A DNA stretch of 11,371 bases from the NCBI GenBank assembly GCA_035416745.1, contig DAOLNV010000129.1, forward strand, positions 1 to 11,371, given 5' to 3'. Under the pieces are notes generated by a model that was given only the letters and a program-made list of their open reading frames with translations, ran no database searches and had not been told where the DNA came from. The number at the start of each line of letters is the position of its first letter. Position 1 is the stretch's first letter. Made by a program: the position numbers and the translations under genes. This stretch comes from Candidatus Hydrogenedentota bacterium (lineage in GTDB: Bacteria > Hydrogenedentota > Hydrogenedentia > Hydrogenedentales > SLHB01). Below, piece after piece: positions 7,828-11,371 of the stretch.

Positions 7828-8084
7828 ACGTGCTTCAGCACCCCCGACGGGCGTGATTCGCACGATCGACGCCACGGGGGAGAGGGGGAACTGTGCCCGG
7901 ACAACCCCAAACAGCCTCGATGCCGTCAATTCCGGGCCGGAAGACCCCGATCACTCCCTCCCAAGCACCGAAAACGCGCTCGGTCGAGCGGGCGGTGAGA
8001 TATGCGGGCTGATCCTTGTGAAGCTTGGCGATGGTTCTCCGTGCAGGATTGACATGGAATCGCGCTTGAGGTCGCTTGCTTGAG
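7828..8084. mobile_element. Probable insertion-sequence flank between two transposase relics
   Basis: No gene is supported here. The stretch runs from the IS1380-type stop to the stop of the minus-strand integrase relic. It includes, at 7991-8010, a near-copy (19 of 20) of the 3' end of the recombinase scrap at 6583-6602. An open frame crosses the region on the minus strand but has no recognisable domain. It is most likely the 3' non-coding part of the integrase-bearing element. Confidence 0.35.
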
Positions 8085-8283
8085 TCAGGCGGCACGGCGT
8101 TCATAGCGACGGTGAAGCACTGGAGAACGCGATCACATAGCACACCTTCGGCCTCTTGACGCTCCGCTGGTAGACGCACAGCTGATGCCGCAACGCCAGA
8201 TTCTCCGCCTGAAGCGCTGCACGAGCTCTCAACGCTGAGACAAGAACACCGAACCATGGTCTGATGAATTCGATCATATCCAC
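8085..8283 (-). pseudogene. IS481/IS3-like rve integrase, N- and C-termini joined by an internal deletion
   Basis: Reading down from ATG 8283, the first 48 or so residues match the N-terminus of solitary integrase-core transposases: VLVSALRARAALQAENLALR, then HQLCVYQRSVKRPK. The frame then runs off into unrelated residues. In another frame the sequence ends LHRRYERRAA with TGA at 8087-8085, which is the familiar C-terminus of the same family (GGLHHRYERRAA). About 200-250 residues, including the DDE core, are therefore missing, and the two ends are out of frame. A deletion between short matches or a decayed non-autonomous derivative would explain it. It cannot encode an active enzyme. Confidence 0.75.
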
Positions 8284-8672
8284 TCCGATGACGCATCCAA
8301 GAAAGACTCTCTACGAAGCGAAAAGGGTAACAGATGGGGACGGAACTTGACGAATTCAACACGCGATGCAGCTTCTGTAAGTCCTTGCCTGGCAACAAGG
8401 ACAAGTATTCGAGAACCACAAGTGGTATACGAATTGAAGTGATGCAGATTTTGGCACTTTGGCGACTACCAGGCACCTGCGCGAACCGCTTGAATCGCCG
8501 TTGTTCGGGCAGGCTCTTGGCGTGTGCGGTGGGGCCTATTCCCGCCGTTGATTCCGCTAACCGCCCCTGATATCGTCTGGGGATGGAGAGCGGTGCATTG
8601 ACTTTTGGGGAAAGCTGTCTCGGTCGACGAGCGATGGTCTGCCTGTGCAAACCGGGACAAAGGAGCATCAAG
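8284..8672. other. Spacer upstream of the isomerase-like gene
   Basis: This 389-bp stretch lies between the integrase relic and the isomerase-like start. It contains the string GGGGACGGAACTTGACGAAT at 8337-8356, of a kind I associate with the outer ends of transposon-like elements in planctomycete-type genomes, and the second copy of the dispersed repeat at 8378-8405. A possible -35 (TTGACT at 8599-8604) has no convincing -10. No gene is supported. Confidence 0.45.
8378..8405. repeat. Dispersed 28-base hairpin-forming repeat, copy 2
   Basis: The core GTCCTTGCCTGGCAACAAGG matches copy 1 at 4176-4203 at 23 of 28 positions. TCCTTG (8382-8387) pairs with CAAGGA (8396-8401). Its first bases, TGTAAGTCCT, also occur in the hairpin beside the tRNA-like fragment at 10679-10688, which hints at a link with recombinase-associated sites, though ten bases could match by chance. 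Confidence 0.45.
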
Positions 8673-10268
8673 ATGACCCAGTGCACGGCCGGAAGCTTGT
8701 GTTGTAGCTGCCATCACAGCATGGGCCGGCGTGGCTTCATCAAGCGTTGTGGGGCAGCGGCCTTAGCGGCGGCCGGCCCCCTGGTATTACCGGCCGGCGC
8801 TTCGGCGACTGACAGGACCGACGGCAAGGTTCGCGTGGCCGCGGTCTTCTTGATGAGCATGGAGACGCGGGAGATATGGCCGTATCCCGACTTCGACACC
8901 AGGGCCCGCCGGGATGAAATCCTCGCGTGTCTTCGCCAGGGTTGCCCGGGGCTCGAACTGGTTCCCGTTTCCGTCGAAAAGGCGGACGACGTAGCCAAAG
9001 CCATCGCGATGAAAGACGAGGTCGATGGCTACCTGGTTTACGTGATGACGTTGGTTTGGCGCCAGACCGGTGCCATTGTCGAGATCGGGAAGCTTGGCAA
9101 ACCGACTGTTGTAGCCAACGAATTTCTGGGCGGATGCGGTGCGTTTCTTGCCGGTGTGTACCAATTGACGAGCCAGAGCATTCCGGTTGCGGCAGTATCG
9201 ACCACCCGTATCGAGGACGTGGTAGCGGTAACGCGTGAGTTCGCCGGCTTGCGTAACCCGGGTGTTACGCCTGCCTCGTTCGCCAGTCGTTGCGAACGTG
9301 TGTACCGAGGAACCTTCCCCGCGCGGGGGACTTCCGAACCGCTCAAGGATTCTGTCGCTTCGATCGACATCGCTGACTGCCTCAAGCAATTCCGAGGAAA
9401 GCGTTTCCTAATCGTCGGCGCCGGCAATCCGGGCGAGGAACATGATTTTCTCGGCGCAAAGGGGCGCTACGTGGATTTCGCGGAATTACAGTCGTTTTAT
9501 GAGAAGGTCGACAAGGACGAAGCGGCGAACTGGGCCGGCCGTTGGTCCCAAGGCGCCATCCCGCTTGCGCCGGGAGACTATGTCGAGCCAAGCCAGCCCT
9601 CGTCCGAGGCGATACAAAGATCCGGCGGCATCTACCTAGCCATACTTGGGCTGCTTGACAAGTACGGCACTGACACCGTAACGATGAACTGCCTAGGCGG
9701 ATTTGCCGCGGGCAAACTGCCTGCGTACCCGTGCCTGGGATTCATGCAACTGCTCGACGACGGTTCCCAGGGCATTTGCGAGGCGATGCCCGACGATACA
9801 TTGAGCATGATGATGGCTCGAATTCTCACCGGGCGCCCCGGCTTCGTTTCCGACCCGACGTTGGACACGTCGAAGAACCAAATCGTATATGCACACTGTG
9901 TCGGCACGACCAAGGTTTTCGGCCCGGAGGGCGAGGCCAACACATACAGGATTCGTACGCTCCATAACCGCGATCCACGTGGAGCCTGCTCCGAATCCAT
10001 GATGCCCGGCGGTTACATGACCACCACTTTCCGAACGAACGTTGCTCGCAATGAGATGGTGGTCCATCGCGCCAAGACGCTCGGATCTCTCGATAGTGAA
10101 AGAGGATGCCGTACCAAACTGGTGGCTGAGGTTCAGGGCGATATTGGTAAGATGTTCGCGGGTTGGAACCGATTCAGCTGGCACAGGGTGACGGTCTATG
10201 GCGATCTACAGGAACCGCTCGTCGAGTTCGCCAAGTCCTTGGGGCTCGAGGTCATCGTAGAAGCTTGA
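8673..10268 (+). CDS. Tat-exported L-fucose/L-arabinose isomerase-like protein
   Basis: This encodes 531 aa. I chose ATG 8673 because AAGGAG (8660-8665) lies seven bases before it; the frame is also open to ATG 8583, but that start has no such site. Residues 18-46 form a twin-arginine signal (GRRGFIKRCGAAALAAAGP, cleavage near ASA). The mature part begins VRVAAVFLMSMETREIWPYP and has two Rossmann-like domains, then a C-terminal domain like L-fucose isomerase. In E. coli FucI the Mn ligands are E337, D361 and H528. Here the Glu of GICEAM (E370) and the Asp of VSDP (D394) have the same 24-residue spacing, and WHRVTVYGD supplies H504. The fold and a metal site are therefore well supported. Family enzymes are cytoplasmic aldose-ketose isomerases, so Tat export of a folded, probably metal-loaded protein is unusual. 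It may act on free sugars outside the cytoplasm or be a non-isomerase relative. It appears to be a single-gene unit. Confidence 0.8.
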   Translation: MTQCTAGSLCCSCHHSMGRRGFIKRCGAAALAAAGPLVLPAGASATDRTDGKVRVAAVFLMSMETREIWPYPDFDTRARRDEILACLRQGCPGLELVPVSVEKADDVAKAIAMKDEVDGYLVYVMTLVWRQTGAIVEIGKLGKPTVVANEFLGGCGAFLAGVYQLTSQSIPVAAVSTTRIEDVVAVTREFAGLRNPGVTPASFASRCERVYRGTFPARGTSEPLKDSVASIDIADCLKQFRGKRFLIVGAGNPGEEHDFLGAKGRYVDFAELQSFYEKVDKDEAANWAGRWSQGAIPLAPGDYVEPSQPSSEAIQRSGGIYLAILGLLDKYGTDTVTMNCLGGFAAGKLPAYPCLGFMQLLDDGSQGICEAMPDDTLSMMMARILTGRPGFVSDPTLDTSKNQIVYAHCVGTTKVFGPEGEANTYRIRTLHNRDPRGACSESMMPGGYMTTTFRTNVARNEMVVHRAKTLGSLDSERGCRTKLVAEVQGDIGKMFAGWNRFSWHRVTVYGDLQEPLVEFAKSLGLEVIVEA

Positions 10269-10599
10269 GCCTGCCCTTGCTGCATTGACCGTTTTGACAC
10301 TCTCCGCTAATGGCGCATCACGCGACGAAATCTCCAGCCGTGGTGCCCCTTGCGCCTAGTTTCCTGTTTGTTATCCTTTGTTCACTGCCGATTATATCTT
10401 TCTATGAGAATTCCTGAGAAGGCGATGGTTCCAAGATCAGGCTCATGACGCGAATTGGCCGATCCCTGATATTACCAACACTAAACTTGGTAATTTCGTT
10501 CAAGGCACGGTATTATTCCCCCCGACAGTTGTTTTAAACCGTACCCGCAAATGGCGCGGCTCTCGCACGTTCAGCAATTGCACCCTGTCGTTCCCCAAA
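10269..10599. other. Spacer downstream of the isomerase-like gene
   Basis: No gene is supported between the isomerase-like stop and the tRNA-like fragment. The only structured signal is the inverted repeat at 10471-10494. The stretch is locally A/T-richer than the coding DNA around it. Confidence 0.5.
10471..10494. promoter_or_regulatory. Perfect 8-bp inverted repeat, operator- or weak terminator-like
   Basis: ATTACCAA (10471-10478) is repeated inverted as TTGGTAAT (10487-10494) around an 8-base spacer, followed by TTTCGTTC. It is 200 bp past the isomerase-like stop. The short, A/T-rich stem is weak for an intrinsic terminator, and the symmetry also suits a regulator-binding site. The choice between these is open. 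Confidence 0.3.
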
Positions 10600-10615
10600 A
10601 CGCGTACTCGTTCAC

Positions 10616-10653
10616 CCGTAAGGTCCCGGGTTCGAACCCCGCCACCGCTACCA
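10616..10653 (+). other. tRNA 3'-end-like fragment (probable attachment-site remnant)
   Basis: CCGGG TTCGAAC CCCG (10626-10641 region) has the canonical T-loop TTCGAAC with four stem pairs; the fifth pair is a C-C mismatch. It is followed by a seven-base acceptor-like CACCGCT, then A and an encoded CCA ending at 10653. No matching 5' acceptor strand (AGCGGTG) or D-arm occurs upstream in the expected 50-90 bases, so this is not a complete tRNA. With a tyrosine-recombinase C-terminus 56 bp away reading toward it, it looks like the 3' tRNA piece kept at an integration site. Confidence 0.5.
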
Positions 10654-10664
10654 ATTTGAATCAA

Positions 10665-10695
10665 AGGACTTACGGCAATGTAAGTCCTCTTTTTG
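10665..10695. terminator. Strong 9-bp hairpin followed by a T-run
   Basis: AGGACTTAC (10665-10673) pairs perfectly with GTAAGTCCT (10680-10688) around GGCAAT, and CTTTTTG follows on the plus strand. That is the form of an intrinsic terminator for plus-strand transcription through the tRNA-like fragment. It also lies just past the recombinase stop on the minus strand, where no comparable T-run follows. It could equally be part of the recombinase's recognition region. Confidence 0.55.
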
Positions 10696-10708
10696 TTCCG
10701 CACCGGAT

Positions 10709-10966
10709 TCAAATATCAAAGAACGCCGCCAGTATTTGCGAAAGGAACTCGACTGCGTCCACCGGTCGGCGCTCCGTCAAGAGTGCCGCATAATGCCGCC
10801 TGCAGATTTCAGGAGAATTTCCCATCAAAGCAGCTATCTTGAGCAGGCTTTCTCCGTGCATGGCCAGCTGGCTCCCGAACGTGTGCCGGTAGTCCAAGCA
10901 CCTTGGGGTGGTATCTGCCTGCTTTCCCCCGCTGATTAGGACGGTTGCGCGAATCAGCCCTTCTTT
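10709..10966 (-). pseudogene. Tyrosine recombinase/integrase, C-terminal catalytic fragment
   Basis: Reading down from 10966, after a TGA at 10969-10967, the frame gives KEGLIRATVLISGGKQADTT and then CLDYRHTFGSQLAMHGESLL. It continues into KIAALMGNSPEICRRHYAAL and a short tail to the stop at 10709. The RHTFG box supplies the catalytic R and H-like residues. The usual LGHS is MGNS, as in the planctomycete-type relatives I know, and RRHY carries the nucleophilic Tyr. The N-terminal DNA-binding half and first catalytic Arg box are not found upstream in any frame. I read it as a truncated integrase, left at an element boundary next to the tRNA-like fragment. A longer minus-strand open frame (11135-10809) overlaps it in another frame and shows no recombinase motifs. 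Confidence 0.75.
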
Positions 10967-11371
10967 TCAGTGCAGCGGGATAGGGGAGCGGTGAACTTGC
11001 CCCGAAGAGAGCGCCTTTCGGAAAAGGGTAAAGAGGATGTTCCTTTTTGCAGAAAGGACCCAAAGTATCTTCAAGGGCCTTGCGGCTCAACGCACATAAG
11101 TCGTAAAAGTCCAAGGTAAGTTGCGTAGTGCTCATAACCCCAAGGTCGGCCTTCGCACCGCCGGCGCGCCCGCATCCGCCCCCCGCTAGGACTCTGATGC
11201 GGTTGCCCTCCGCTCCCCGGCGTAACTTATCTGTGCCAGTACAGAATTCGCCGACTTTGCCCGTCCCGATGAAAAAACAAGGTCGGCCAACAATCGACAG
11301 ATCGTGCTATACTATTGACCCGCGGGAGGCTGTCCGCCAACGCGCGGCCGCGAAACCGACACACAGGCGGC
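10967..11371. other. Right edge of the window with no recognisable gene
   Basis: Nothing identifiable lies upstream of the recombinase fragment. A minus-strand open frame from 11135 has a plausible ATG but no family features. An extended -10-like TGCTATACT (11305-11313) near the edge has no good -35. Any gene it might serve lies beyond the window. Confidence 0.4.
11305..11313 (+). promoter_or_regulatory. Extended -10-like element
   Basis: TGCTATACT fits the bacterial extended -10 form (TG, one base, then a TATAAT-like hexamer). No TTGACA-like hexamer sits 16-18 bases upstream. It is a weak single-motif call at the window edge and may read into an unseen plus-strand gene. Confidence 0.25.

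Noticed and set aside
7835..8686. A 283-codon minus-strand open frame
   Set aside because: It crosses the integrase relic in the wrong frame and the isomerase upstream region. The recognisable integrase pieces lie in the other two frames.
10616..10653. A functional tRNA gene
   Set aside because: Only the T-loop and 3' acceptor with CCA are present. No 5' acceptor strand, D-arm or paired anticodon stem was found upstream, and one T-stem pair is mismatched.
10809..11135. A 108-codon minus-strand open frame upstream of the recombinase fragment
   Set aside because: Its last third overlaps the recombinase box in another frame and the rest shows no known family. It could be a small gene, but nothing supports it.
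1..11371. CRISPR array, reverse transcriptase or toxin-antitoxin pair
   Set aside because: No regularly spaced repeats were seen, and no open frame carries YxDD-type RT motifs or a recognisable small antitoxin/toxin pair.

Overview
The window looks like accessory DNA from an uncultivated, GC-rich, polysaccharide-degrading bacterium. The gene style fits the PVC group (Planctomycetota, Lentisphaerota) or Candidatus Hydrogenedentes: exported FG-GAP and DUF4091 proteins, a GH127 enzyme, a Tat-exported sugar-isomerase-like protein, a SUMF1-domain lipoprotein and a planctomycete-style tyrosine recombinase. This placement is inference from family content; no ribosomal or other phylogenetic marker is present.

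Layout. (1) 149-3634 (+) encodes a very large exported protein with an N-terminal FG-GAP/beta-propeller region and a C-terminal DUF4091-like glycosidase fold. (2) 3635-4242 is non-coding; it holds a 191-bp element with imperfect inverted ends, a compound hairpin and a short dispersed repeat. (3) 4243-6054 (-) encodes a GH127 (beta-L-arabinofuranosidase family) enzyme with its zinc/cysteine active site intact. It converges on gene 1. (4) 6055-8672 is a gene graveyard. It contains a tyrosine-recombinase C-terminal scrap, a SUMF1/FGE-fold lipoprotein gene broken by one TGG-to-TGA change, a scrap of an IS1380-type transposase, and an internally deleted rve-type integrase. (5) 8673-10268 (+) encodes a Tat-secreted protein related to L-fucose/L-arabinose isomerases that keeps the likely metal triad. 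(6) 10269-11371 holds an inverted repeat, a tRNA 3'-end-like fragment, a strong hairpin followed by a T-run, and the C-terminus of a tyrosine recombinase on the minus strand. This is the arrangement of an integrated-element boundary.

The three intact genes fit one theme, extracytoplasmic handling of plant- or algal-type glycans, possibly arabinose-containing. They are not an operon: they sit in different orientations and are separated by mobile debris.

The most interesting signal is the 3' end of the broken SUMF1 gene (about 7459-7545). Its codons line up residue for residue with the Asn-rich variable-region pattern of diversity-generating retroelement (DGR) target proteins, with Asn positions replaced as NNC codons. 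No reverse transcriptase or template repeat is visible in the window. An IS1380-type fragment begins about 100 bp downstream, where DGR accessory, template and RT parts often lie. The gene may therefore be a dead DGR target that lost its cassette, or a target served in trans.
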